DNA of 64,000 nt from JAKVCB01 sp965243695 (lineage in GTDB: Bacteria > Planctomycetota > Planctomycetia > Pirellulales > Lacipirellulaceae). Position 1 is the stretch's first letter. Each line of letters starts with the position of its first letter. Of this stretch, positions 8,988-16,765 are shown piece by piece. Both the position numbers and the translations under genes were made by a program. Where the stretch lies: NCBI GenBank assembly GCA_965243695.1, contig CBDEWC010000009.1, positions 62,001 to 126,000 on the forward strand, read 5' to 3'. A model generated the notes under the pieces. It was not told the origin of the DNA, did no database searches, and saw only the letters and a program-made list of their open reading frames with translations.

Positions 8988-9078
8988 GAAGTCTGTTTGC
9001 GAAGTCTGTTTGCGAAGTCTGTTTGCGAAGTCTGTTTGCGAAGTCTGTTTGCGAAGTCTGTTTGCGAAGTCTGTTTGC
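8988..9078. repeat. 13-bp minisatellite, seven perfect copies
   Basis: GAAGTCTGTTTGC is repeated seven times without a mismatch (starts 8988, 9001, 9014, 9027, 9040, 9053, 9066). Because 13 is not a multiple of three, both strands stay open in several frames, giving spurious repetitive ORFs. It lies between the small secreted protein and the hypothetical gene at 9157. Confidence 0.97.
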
Positions 9079-9156
9079 GCCAGTGGCCACCGGAGGTCTG
9101 CCTGGGTGGCAAGTAGGGAACCCGTCGTGGTTGCGTCACACTCCGGTAAAGTTTTT

Positions 9157-9597
9157 TTAGCCTGCCGTTCGTAGCGGGGTTCGGTGTGTCGCCAGCAACT
9201 CCTGGACGATCAGCTGCACGGTCTGTTCCAGTGCCCGTGTGTCGATCGCGTTAATCGACTGTTGGTCACGGTAGCCATGCTCTGCAGCCAACAGGCCTGC
9301 CTGGCGATAGACGACTCGCCTTGCGCGAGCCCGTATGTAACCGTGAGCCTGGCTGGGAGTCATGTCGTGCCACCTGCTGCCAAGGCGGAGGCGTACGTCG
9401 GTGAGACTGCGCTGGGCAGCTGTTGTTGCCAGCACGTCGAAATGGGTTTTGCTCGTGGAAAATAGCAGCTTCTGGATAGGACGATGCATTTTAGGGTTGG
9501 CGGTGGCCGTTGTTTGTTGTGGAGGGCGTGTGATGGAATACGCGTACGCGTCCAGGGATTTCTCCCTGGGACGACAAAGTCTCAAATATGCGCTCAT
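9157..9597 (-). CDS. Hypothetical protein
   Basis: A 146-residue frame with a plausible amino-acid composition in its second half (MHRPIQKLLFSTSKTHF and onward: alternating charged and hydrophobic residues, an Arg-rich helix YIRARARRVVYRQAGLL, and a possible C-terminal helix ALEQTVQLIVQELLATH). The first 36 residues look less protein-like, so translation may start at the internal ATG ending at 9489 (about 110 residues). Neither start has a clear ribosome binding site. No domain is recognised and no neighbour suggests a role. The opposite strand is also partly open; coding status is uncertain. Confidence 0.4.
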   Translation of the reverse strand: MSAYLRLCRPREKSLDAYAYSITRPPQQTTATANPKMHRPIQKLLFSTSKTHFDVLATTAAQRSLTDVRLRLGSRWHDMTPSQAHGYIRARARRVVYRQAGLLAAEHGYRDQQSINAIDTRALEQTVQLIVQELLATHRTPLRTAG

Positions 9598-9939
9598 TGG
9601 TCTAAAAGAGATCGAACGGTTGGTGAGAGTTCCTCCATTGAGTATTGGGAGTCACGAACAGTTCGCCTAACCGATTCTTCTTGCAGAACCGCTTCCGTGG
9701 CAGCTAGCACTCCTTGGGCTGGGAGCGAGATTTACCGTTAAAATTGTTCAAACTTGACGGATTATGGTGGTTCCTTTAACTTACAGGCAAGATTTTCAGG
9801 TTAAAGGGTCGAGATCTTTAACAGTGGTGACCTTTCTATCCTGGGCCGAACTTTCTATCCTGTGCCGAAGTGGTTGTTTGGGCCAGTTTGCCAGGGTAGC
9901 AGTCGTTATCTGCGGCATTTTTCGTTTGCAGCCTATCAG
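9598..9939. other. Intergenic region before tRNA-Cys
   Basis: About 340 bases without a gene. It contains a 19-bp tandem duplication at 9832-9869, just over 70 bp upstream of the tRNA gene, so the tRNA promoter probably lies around or after it. Confidence 0.4.
9832..9869. repeat. 19-bp tandem duplication
   Basis: CTTTCTATCCTGGGCCGAA (9832-9850) is followed directly by CTTTCTATCCTGTGCCGAA (9851-9869), with one mismatch. Confidence 0.9.
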
Positions 9940-10011
9940 GGCGCCGTGGCCAAGTGGCTAAGGCATCGGATTGCAAATCCGACATCGCCGGTTCGAATCC
10001 GGCCGGCGCCT
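9940..10011 (+). tRNA. tRNA-Cys (GCA)
   Basis: A complete 72-nt cloverleaf. The acceptor stem is GGCGCCG (9940-9946) pairing with CGGCGCC (10004-10010). The D-arm region is GCCAAGTGGCTAAGGC, the anticodon arm TCGGA-TTGCAAA-TCCGA carries anticodon GCA, and the T arm GCCGG-TTCGAAT-CCGGC is standard. The discriminator is T, normal for tRNA-Cys. The 3' CCA is not encoded. A terminator follows 14 bp downstream. Confidence 0.97.
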
Positions 10012-10024
10012 CTTAAAAATTAAG

Positions 10025-10057
10025 CCTCGGGAAACAGATGTTTCTCGAGGTTTTTTT
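10025..10057 (+). terminator. Rho-independent terminator of tRNA-Cys
   Basis: CCTCGGGAAAC - AGAT - GTTTCTCGAGG forms an 11-bp stem (one mismatch or G-U position) followed by seven T residues (10051-10057). Confidence 0.9.
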
Positions 10058-10480
10058 GGGGAGATAGGAGGAGGGGGAAAAAGAGTCCATCAAAAAAATC
10101 TCTTTGAGCGGGGTGTGAATTGGCCCAGTCGTGGTAACCCTTGGAAAAAACGACCGTAAAACGTCCCGCAGTGTCCGTGGTGCTGGTGAATTAGGGCTGT
10201 TTCAAAATCAAACCTTGCCAATCTCCGTTTTTCCAATCAAGTCTCACCCGATGGGAAAAAACGGAAATCGTGTACCATAAAGGGTGGCGGTCAACGGTTT
10301 TCCAACGAATTGCGTGACCAGGGTTGTTCGCAGCGAACCAAATCGTTGGACCGGCAGAACCGTGGACCGCGTTTTAGGCATTCCCTTGGCAATGGTAATT
10401 GCCTTCGAGTTTTTGGCCACTTACGTGCGCCGCTGGTAAGTACGATTGGCCCTTGTTTCCTCGTTCATTGCTTGGCATCG
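10058..10480. other. Intergenic region upstream of the fusion gene
   Basis: About 420 bases between the tRNA terminator and the start at 10481. The downstream frame is open back to 10310, but that extension is Arg/Gln-rich with no domain and was not included. No distinct promoter or RNA is visible. Confidence 0.3.
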
Positions 10481-13426
10481 ATGGTAAACTCTGTTCGTAA
10501 GGTCCTTCTGGTTGGTTGGGATGCAGCGGATTGGAAGGTCATTCACCCACTGATGGACGCGGGAAAAATGCCGACCTTAAAGCGGTTGGTAGAAGGTGGG
10601 TCGATGGCAAACCTGGCGACCCTCCACCCGGTTCTCTCGCCCATGTTGTGGACGAGCATCGCTACTGGCAAGCGGCCCTTCAAGCATGGGATTCATGGTT
10701 TCACCGAACCGACTCCCGACGGGCGGGGAATTCAGCCGATCACGAATCTTTCGCGCAGCACCAAGGCGATATGGAATATCCTTACCCAGCGCGGTCTTTC
10801 AAGCCAAGTGGTGGGGTGGTGGCCGTCGCATCCGGCTGAGCCAATTCGCGGTGCCATGGTGTCGAATCATTTTCAGCGAGCGGTGGGCTTGCCCTCAGAG
10901 TCCTGGCCACTTCCGGCGGGTGCGGTTCACCCGGCTCGGCTGGGTGAAACGCTGGCTGCCCTGCGTTTAAATCCAAACGAACTGCTGGCTGAACATATTC
11001 TTCCGTTTGTTCCTCGTGCCGGCGAGATTGACCAAAAGGAGGACCGGCGGCTTGCCTCGTGCGCGAAGATTCTGGCCGAATGTACGACTGTACATGCCAC
11101 TGCCACTTGGCTCATGCAGCATGAGCCTTGGGACTTCATGGCGATTTACTACGATGCGATTGACCACTTTTGTCACGGTTTCATGCGGTACCACCCGCCC
11201 CGTCAGGAACACGTGCCAGAATCGCAGTTTGAACTATATAAGGGCGTCGTCGAGGCTGGGTATCGGTACCACGACATGATGCTCAATACGTTGCTGCAAA
11301 TGGCCGGTCCCGATGTCACCGTGATGCTGATCTCGGACCATGGTTTTCACCCCGATCACCTACGGCCGAGAGTGATCCCTGCCGAGCCGGCGGGTCCGGC
11401 ACTGGAACACCGTGACTTTGGTGTTTTTGTGATGCATGGCCCCGATATTAAAGCCGACACGTTGTTGCACGGGTTGAACCTGCTCGATATTGCCCCCACT
11501 TTGCTCGCACTGTTTGGTTTGCCGGTTGGTGCAGACATGGATGGTCAGCCGATCCTTGGGGCATTTGAGACGTGCCCCAAAATAACAACAATTCCGAGTT
11601 GGGATGAGGTGCCGGGTGAGGCTGGTCTCCACCCTCAAGGTTTTCAGCTCAATCCGGTTGAGGCGCAAGAGGCGGTTCAGCAGTTGGTTGCGCTTGGCTA
11701 CATTGAGCCGCCGGGGCCCGACCACGACAAAGCAATCGACCGTACCGTTCGAGAACTCCGTTACAATCTTGCTCGAGCCTATATGGATGACAGTCGTCAT
11801 GTTGCTGCCGCCGAGATTCTCGAAGCGCTTTATCTTCGCTGGCCGAATGAGCACCGTTTTGGTGTGCAACTGGCTACCTGTTATCAGGCACTCGATCGGA
11901 TTGCGGATTTGCGGTCTGTAGTCGAGGATCTAAGCAGTCGACGGAAGGCTGATGCCGAACAGGCTCGCCAGGAATTGGACCAGTTTCTAGAGGACATTCG
12001 CCTGCGCCGGGAACAGCGGGAGTCCCAGTCACAAGCGGGAGTCAGCCCGACCGAGTCTTCCTCTGCGATGCTCGAGGAGTTAGGACAGTTTGACCTGGAG
12101 AGGGCCCGAGATGGTCCAGTTGGGCCCACAGCCCCACAACCACTGTTGAGCGAACAGGAGTGGCATCGTTACCGTGATTTGCAGAGTCGTTCCCGCTACA
12201 ATTCGCACGCTATCGACTATCTTTGGGGTTATGTTGCGCTGGCTGAAGCGGATTATGAGCGAGCTCTCAGCTATTTGTTGGCATCCGAAAAGCTAGATGC
12301 CCAGCGCCCGGGCCTGCATTTGCAGATTGGCGAGGCGTATCTCAATCTGCGGCGCCCGGAGGATGCCGAACGAAGTTACCAGCGAGCGATTGCAATTGAC
12401 TCCGAGAATCCTCACGCGCACCTGGGGCTTTGCCGCAGCTACTTGCTGAGGCGGGAGAATCAGCGCGCTGCTGAAGCAGCACTGCGGTCGATTGGCTTAC
12501 TTTACCAGCACCCAATGGCCCACTATTGGCTGGCGATTGGCTTGCATCGAATGGGACGTATTTTGCCGGCCGTGGAGGCTTTGCAGGTGGCAATTTCGCT
12601 CAATCCTAACTTCCCTGAAGCGCATCAACGCCTGGCAAGTCTTTACAGGAATCGACTCGGTGATCTCGACAAGGCGGCCAAACACCGCAAACTTGCGGTG
12701 GAAATGCGGTTGGCCCGCCGGCAGGCGGCCGCGGCCGGGCAGAAGTACCAGTCATCCCGCGTGAGCGGCCAACTCCATCACAGCGAAGGCGAGTCGGCCC
12801 TGCCGGCGATACCCAAGGCGACCGTAGAAAATAAGGAAATTGCTATGCCGTCCGATCCGGATAAGTACGTTACTGTGGTCAGTGGTCTACCTCGTAGCGG
12901 AACGTCACTGGTTATGCAGATGCTCGCTGCTGGTGGAATGACGGTTCTCTCGGACGGTCGTCGCGAGGCGGATGACAGCAATCCGCGGGGGTACTTTGAA
13001 TATCAGCGGGTCAAGAATCTTAAGGCCGACAATGCCTGGTTGGGTGAAGGTCAAGGAAAAGCGGTCAAGATCATTGTTCAGTTGATACCCTACGTACCCC
13101 CTGGATACCGCTACCGAGTGGTGGTCGTTGAGCGTGATCTGGACGAAGTGGTTGCCTCCCAGCGTGCCATGCTGGAGCGGGAGGGGCGCTCAGGGGCCCA
13201 GATTTCCGACGAACAGTTAAAGCGGGTGTTTGCGACACAAAGTTCTCGCGTATACCGCTGGATGCAAAATCAAGCGGGTGTCGATGTCCTCACCGTTCAC
13301 CATCGTCAGCTCATCGAAAATCCAGCTTTGGCATCGGTTCAAATCGCAGAATTTCTCGATGGCCAGGTCGATATTGAACGCATGGCAGAGGTGGTTGATC
13401 CGGCACTCTATCGCAACCGCCGCTGA
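10481..13426 (+). CDS. Phosphodiesterase - TPR - sulfotransferase fusion
   Basis: A 981-residue three-part protein. Residues 1-400 form an alkaline-phosphatase-superfamily type I phosphodiesterase: metal-binding GWDAADWKVI near residue 10, the nucleophile region SPMLWTSIATGKRPFKHG, the DAIDHFCHGFM site, LISDHGFHP and a later HRDFGVFVMHG. Residues about 430-770 hold tetratricopeptide repeats (for example GLHLQIGEAYLNLRRPEDAERS, then GLCRSYLLRRENQRAAEAAL). From about residue 795 a sulfotransferase-like domain begins with VVSGLPRSGTSLVMQML, the PAPS-binding loop, followed by a YRVVVVERDLDEVVASQ segment. Family knowledge suggests hydrolysis of a phospho- or sulfo-ester combined with sulfate transfer, but the substrate is unknown. 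The start at the ATG 10481 (MVNSVRKVLLVGWD) matches domain onset. An internal ATG at residue 789 could give a separate sulfotransferase. No signal peptide is seen, so it is probably cytoplasmic. Confidence 0.82.
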   Translation: MVNSVRKVLLVGWDAADWKVIHPLMDAGKMPTLKRLVEGGSMANLATLHPVLSPMLWTSIATGKRPFKHGIHGFTEPTPDGRGIQPITNLSRSTKAIWNILTQRGLSSQVVGWWPSHPAEPIRGAMVSNHFQRAVGLPSESWPLPAGAVHPARLGETLAALRLNPNELLAEHILPFVPRAGEIDQKEDRRLASCAKILAECTTVHATATWLMQHEPWDFMAIYYDAIDHFCHGFMRYHPPRQEHVPESQFELYKGVVEAGYRYHDMMLNTLLQMAGPDVTVMLISDHGFHPDHLRPRVIPAEPAGPALEHRDFGVFVMHGPDIKADTLLHGLNLLDIAPTLLALFGLPVGADMDGQPILGAFETCPKITTIPSWDEVPGEAGLHPQGFQLNPVEAQEAVQQLVALGYIEPPGPDHDKAIDRTVRELRYNLARAYMDDSRHVAAAEILEALYLRWPNEHRFGVQLATCYQALDRIADLRSVVEDLSSRRKADAEQARQELDQFLEDIRLRREQRESQSQAGVSPTESSSAMLEELGQFDLERARDGPVGPTAPQPLLSEQEWHRYRDLQSRSRYNSHAIDYLWGYVALAEADYERALSYLLASEKLDAQRPGLHLQIGEAYLNLRRPEDAERSYQRAIAIDSENPHAHLGLCRSYLLRRENQRAAEAALRSIGLLYQHPMAHYWLAIGLHRMGRILPAVEALQVAISLNPNFPEAHQRLASLYRNRLGDLDKAAKHRKLAVEMRLARRQAAAAGQKYQSSRVSGQLHHSEGESALPAIPKATVENKEIAMPSDPDKYVTVVSGLPRSGTSLVMQMLAAGGMTVLSDGRREADDSNPRGYFEYQRVKNLKADNAWLGEGQGKAVKIIVQLIPYVPPGYRYRVVVVERDLDEVVASQRAMLEREGRSGAQISDEQLKRVFATQSSRVYRWMQNQAGVDVLTVHHRQLIENPALASVQIAEFLDGQVDIERMAEVVDPALYRNRR

Positions 13427-13840
13427 GTTGTGTTTTTTTGGGGGGGGTGCGGTTCAGGCGGCTTCTTTCTGGGCACGGCTTTACGGCAACTACCAGCTTA
13501 GGCCAAGCAGCCCCCTCTCTACGTCCTTGTCGTAGCCGATCTCCGACCTACTCAAGGTATTTCCAGCCTCCGCTGGGGAAGTTTCGGAAAAACAGGCTGT
13601 CTTGGGGCTTGGGGCGTGTCCGGTGCGAGGGGAAACATTTGACAATTCGTGGAGTCTCAATTAGTCTCCAGCTTAGAGGGAAGACTTGCGATTTTTCCAG
13701 GTTGTTGGTCGTTCCGAACGGGTTTTATGCTCGGCAATGCCGTTAGGCGGGAAAAGTTGCAGAGGATTTGTGAGACGAAAGTGGTGGTTTTAAATCCCGC
13801 CCCGGTTGGGGGTAGATTGTCCATTCTAAAGGGTGTGGCG
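13427..13840. other. Intergenic region, no gene seen
   Basis: About 410 bases. A homopolymer-rich run TTTTTTTGGGGGGGG sits just after the fusion gene stop. The next frame is open from 13649, but the segment before 13841 is not protein-like. Confidence 0.3.
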
Positions 13841-14122
13841 ATGCAGACATTTCAAGGGAATTTGCTGATTGGGGGCATGGCGCTCAATAACGTCGAGGGC
13901 ATGTTGTGTGACGACGCGTCGGGGATGCCATCGCACTGGTCTGGCCAGTTGCGAATTGATCCGTGTCAACACGAGGTGCTGGAAATAGATCGACAGTATC
14001 TGCTCATGCTTGACGACGGGCGTAACCGCGAGGTTGTACTCACTGACATTCAAGTTGAATCAGAAGAGGAACCGGTAGTTTGTGTGTTTGAGGATTGGCC
14101 AAGCATTCGTCGGCCGAAGTGA
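13841..14122 (+). CDS. Hypothetical protein, small beta domain
   Basis: A 93-residue protein, start ATG 13841 (MQTFQGNLLIGGMALNNVEG). The sequence alternates hydrophobic and polar residues as in a small beta-barrel, with segments HWSGQLRIDPCQHEVLEIDRQ and YLLMLDDGRNREVVLTDIQV. A domain of this shape is often a PilZ- or OB-like fold, but I see no PilZ RxxxR and DxSxxG signature, so no family is named. There is no signal peptide or membrane segment. It is a monocistronic gene between the fusion gene and hisG. Confidence 0.55.
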   Translation: MQTFQGNLLIGGMALNNVEGMLCDDASGMPSHWSGQLRIDPCQHEVLEIDRQYLLMLDDGRNREVVLTDIQVESEEEPVVCVFEDWPSIRRPK

Positions 14123-14220
14123 AGCCGATTTGAGGCATGTGGTTCGCCAGTTGAGTCGTCCTGATCGGACCAGTGCTGTCGAAATCGTTCTGCAAAGGCC
14201 ACGGTCTTTTTGTGAGTATA

Positions 14221-14241
14221 CGCTAGTTGCAGGAACTAGCG
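14221..14241. promoter_or_regulatory. 8-bp perfect hairpin upstream of hisG
   Basis: CGCTAGTT - GCAGG - AACTAGCG, an exact 8-bp inverted repeat with a 5-nt loop, about 140 bp upstream of the hisG start. With no T-tract it is more likely an operator or leader hairpin than a terminator. Confidence 0.45.
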
Positions 14242-14382
14242 GGTCTCCGCTGGCCTACGTAGTCTTTTGTTTTGCACCTGTCATAAGTTCACTAACGATC
14301 GCTTTTCGCGAGTTGGCGAATAAGGATACGTGGGCAGTTATTCTGACTAGTCTTATTCGTTCGTAGGTTCAGGGGATTTGTT

Positions 14383-15255
14383 ATGCCACTGTTGAAGCTG
14401 GGTATCCCGGCGGGAAGTTTGCAAGAGGCGACCGCCGAGTTGTTCCGTCGCGCCGGTTATCAGATTTCGTTTCGTTCTCGGAACTATTTTCCCGAGATTG
14501 ACGACGACGAAGTCGAATGCATGTTGATTCGGGCACAAGAGATGGCACGCTATGTCGAAGATGGTGTTCTTGATGCGGGGCTCACCGGGTACGACTGGAT
14601 TATGGAAACGGGTGCCGACGTGCATGAGGTTGCCGAGCTGGTGTTTTCCAAGGTGAGCCGTCGCCCAGTGCGTTGGGTCCTCTGCGTACCGAATGATTCG
14701 CCGGTCAAGACGGTGGCTGACCTGGAGGGAGCTCGAGTTGCGACTGAGGCAGTTGGCTTGACCGAACGATTTTTCAAAAAACATGGAGTCGCAGCTAAGA
14801 TTGAATTCAGTTGGGGTGCTACTGAGGTCAAGCCACCCAAGTTGGCTGATGCGATTGTTGAAGTCACTGAGACAGGAAGTTCTCTGCGGGCCAACAATCT
14901 GCGGGTTGTCGAAGAGGTCCTGCAAAGCACGACCCGGTTCATTGCCAACCGAGCCGTTTACGAGGATGACTGGAAACGGCAGAAGATAGATGATATTGCC
15001 TTGATGCTTCAAGGCGCAATTGCCGCCGAGGGGAAAGTGGGATTGATGATCAACGTTCCCAAGGAATGCCTGCCGCGGGTTTTGCAGCTTTTGCCGGCAA
15101 TCCAAAAGCCGACGGTTTCTAATCTGGCTGACCAGGAATGGGTCGACGTAATTACCGTCCTTAATGAAACAGTTGTGCGGACGATTGTGCCGCGGTTAAA
15201 AGAGGCTGGCGCGCGAGGCATTGTCGAATATCCACTCTCGAAAGTTATCGAATAG
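14383..15255 (+). CDS. hisG: ATP phosphoribosyltransferase, long form
   Basis: A 290-residue enzyme that joins ATP and PRPP to make phosphoribosyl-ATP, the first step of histidine synthesis. Family features include LKLGIPAGSLQEATAELFRRAG at the start, DAGLTGYDWI, the substrate-binding EVTETGSSLRANNLRVVEEV segment and a C-terminal ACT-like regulatory domain (about residues 210-290, MLQGAIAAEGKVGLMINVP onward). The length marks it as the long, self-sufficient form that binds histidine as a feedback inhibitor and does not need HisZ. A CAGGGGA ribosome binding site precedes the ATG at 14383. No other his gene is adjacent. A GCAGGC/GCCTGC hairpin (15255-15272) overlaps the stop codon. Confidence 0.94.
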   Translation: MPLLKLGIPAGSLQEATAELFRRAGYQISFRSRNYFPEIDDDEVECMLIRAQEMARYVEDGVLDAGLTGYDWIMETGADVHEVAELVFSKVSRRPVRWVLCVPNDSPVKTVADLEGARVATEAVGLTERFFKKHGVAAKIEFSWGATEVKPPKLADAIVEVTETGSSLRANNLRVVEEVLQSTTRFIANRAVYEDDWKRQKIDDIALMLQGAIAAEGKVGLMINVPKECLPRVLQLLPAIQKPTVSNLADQEWVDVITVLNETVVRTIVPRLKEAGARGIVEYPLSKVIE

Positions 15256-15272
15256 CAGGCTTCTTAGCCTGC
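15255..15272 (+). terminator. Hairpin at the hisG stop, no T-tract
   Basis: GCAGGC - TTCTTA - GCCTGC, a 6-bp perfect stem whose first base is the last base of the hisG stop codon. Lack of a T-run makes intrinsic termination uncertain. Confidence 0.35.
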
Positions 15273-15726
15273 AGGCCCTCCATGTGGCTTAGGCCGTTGT
15301 TGGCCATGCTTTTCCGGGTAGAGTCGCGCGCTGCGTTTAATTTTCTGACCAGCGAAAACAGAGTAAGCCGTCAAGCGATCGCACATAGATATTCTCATCG
15401 ACCACTGCCCGGGGGCGGCCAGGTTGAGGTTTCGCTGATTTGCTTGCGATCGAAAAGCTGGAATTCATCTGGCTTAGCCGCGATCAGGAGTCGTTCTCCT
15501 CTTTCCTCTAGTGCCAGGAGGTGATTGCCAAGGTTGACCCTATTCCAGGTTTTGGCAAATGGCTTGCTGGTCCAGGTTTGCTCGCCTGTTTTTTCGGACG
15601 ATCAGTAGCGAATTGAGTGGTTGACGAAGGCGATCAAGGGCGTCGTAAACGACTCGAGGTGTGGCAGCCCTGCGGGAAAGTCTCGGAAATAGTCGGATTC
15701 TCGGGGTTTTTACCCTTATTCTGGTA
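15273..15726. other. Intergenic region between hisG and HU gene
   Basis: About 450 bases with no supported gene. Short frames on both strands lack ribosome binding sites and domains. The control elements of the HU gene probably begin at the palindrome at 15727. Confidence 0.3.
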
Positions 15727-15740
15727 TTGACGATCGTCAA
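15727..15740. promoter_or_regulatory. 14-bp perfect palindrome upstream of HU gene
   Basis: TTGACGATCGTCAA reads the same on both strands. It includes TTGACG, which resembles a -35 box, and lies 110 bp upstream of the HU start and 22 bp upstream of the 24-bp repeats. It could be an operator; the -35 reading is weak because no good -10 box follows at 17 bp. Confidence 0.45.
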
Positions 15741-15762
15741 CGACGGCATTTTACTACTATCT

Positions 15763-15834
15763 CTACGGCCTCTGCGATGGCACTGACTACGGCGTCTGCG
15801 ATGGCACTGACTACGGCCTCTACGATGACACTGA
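15763..15834. repeat. 24-bp tandem repeat, three copies, upstream of HU gene
   Basis: Units 15763-15786, 15787-15810 and 15811-15834, consensus CTACGGCCTCTGCGATGGCA followed by CTGA. Copy 2 has one change and copy 3 has two. The array ends 16 bp before the HU start codon, so it forms the 5' leader. It is open in the HU frame (YGLCDGTD-type octapeptide) but no start codon precedes it. Confidence 0.93.
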
Positions 15835-15850
15835 CATGAAAGGGATGATG

Positions 15851-16189
15851 ATGGCGAAGCGGAAAGCAGCTAAGGCAAGCACGGGCAAAAAGCCGTTGAC
15901 CAAGTCGCAAGTGATAGCGACGTTGGCTGAGAGTAACGAATGCTCAAAGAAAGAAGTCGCGAGTTTATTTGATGAACTTGCAACGCTCATTGGCAAAAAC
16001 CTTGGTAAGCGGGGGCCTGGAGTTTTTACGATTCCCGGCATGGCAAAGATCAAGGTCGTGCGCAAGCCTGCAACCAAGGCGCGCAAGGGTATCAATCCAT
16101 TTACGGGCGAAGAAACAGTTTTTAAGGCGAAGCCAGCCCGGAATGTGGTGAAGATCACCGCGCTGAAAGCCTTGAAAGACATGGTGTAA
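15851..16189 (+). CDS. HU-family DNA-binding protein
   Basis: A 112-residue nucleoid protein of the HU/IHF family, which binds and bends DNA as a dimer. The N-terminal 17 residues form a lysine/alanine-rich tail (AKRKAAKASTGKK). The HU core follows: LTKSQVIATLAESNECSKKEVASLFDEL helices, the beta-ribbon arm with GVFTIPGMAKIKVVRKPATKARKG and the family GEETVFKAKPARNVVKI. Three ATGs occur in a row (15845, 15848, 15851). The AAAGGG at 15839-15844 is best spaced for the third, giving MAKRKAAK. The leader carries the 24-bp triple repeat and the palindrome at 15727, hinting at special regulation. The basic tail is longer than in Escherichia coli HU. Confidence 0.92.
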   Translation: MAKRKAAKASTGKKPLTKSQVIATLAESNECSKKEVASLFDELATLIGKNLGKRGPGVFTIPGMAKIKVVRKPATKARKGINPFTGEETVFKAKPARNVVKITALKALKDMV

Positions 16190-16765
16190 ACGGGCGGCGT
16201 TGAAGGTTTGGACGAGACCTTCTAAGGCTTGGGGCCTTCCGGGACGGAGTCTTTCTCCGGGTCTACCCCAGTTAGCGTCAGAATGAAGCTCTTAGGGTGT
16301 CGGCGACCTTGTTGGTATCGAGGTTGCCGCCACCTTTTTTTATGGGATTTGCACCGTCAAGTGTCTTGTGCCCTCCCTCTGGCATCTTGGAATGCTAGCC
16401 GATCTTGTGGAGATCTCAATTTCTGGTTGGCATGCTACCTCAGTTGCTGCTAGCCATTGGGGGCCGGCCAGTTGTGCTTCGCAGAGGAAAACCACATAAA
16501 CGGTGCGCAAGATGGCGTTGAAATAAAGAGTCTGGGACCGAGGTTCGGGACTAAAACATCGCGACCAAAAGCGTATAATACAATGAAGTTGGTTAGGCCA
16601 AACTGTCTTGCACGGTTAATCGCCGTTTTTTAAAGGGACAGCTTGCCTGGCAGTCGCCGATTTTTGTTGGTGTGGGGTATTCGTGCGGAAGAACGTGATT
16701 TCAAAGTGGTTTTCAGCAGAGTGTTTAATTTCTGTTTGGTCTGTCTGGTAAGAAAAGGATTGATC
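16190..16765. other. Intergenic region with three hairpins after HU gene
   Basis: About 575 bases. Directly after the HU stop three hairpins follow each other (GAAGGT/ACCTTC near 16201, AAGGC/GCCTT near 16224, CGGAG/CTCCG near 16243), perhaps a processing or termination region, though no T-tract follows. The rest contains no gene I can support. Confidence 0.35.

Noticed and set aside
8988..9078. Possible CRISPR array
   Set aside because: Units are only 13 bp with no spacers between them, and no cas gene is in the window. It is a simple minisatellite.
8787..9174. Repetitive proteins across the 13-bp minisatellite on both strands
   Set aside because: The 13-bp period keeps all frames open by chance; translations are shadow peptides of the repeat and overlap a real gene.
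15764..15850. Longer HU protein starting before the 24-bp repeats
   Set aside because: The frame is open but has no ATG, GTG or TTG start upstream with a ribosome binding site; AAAGGG before 15851 fits much better.
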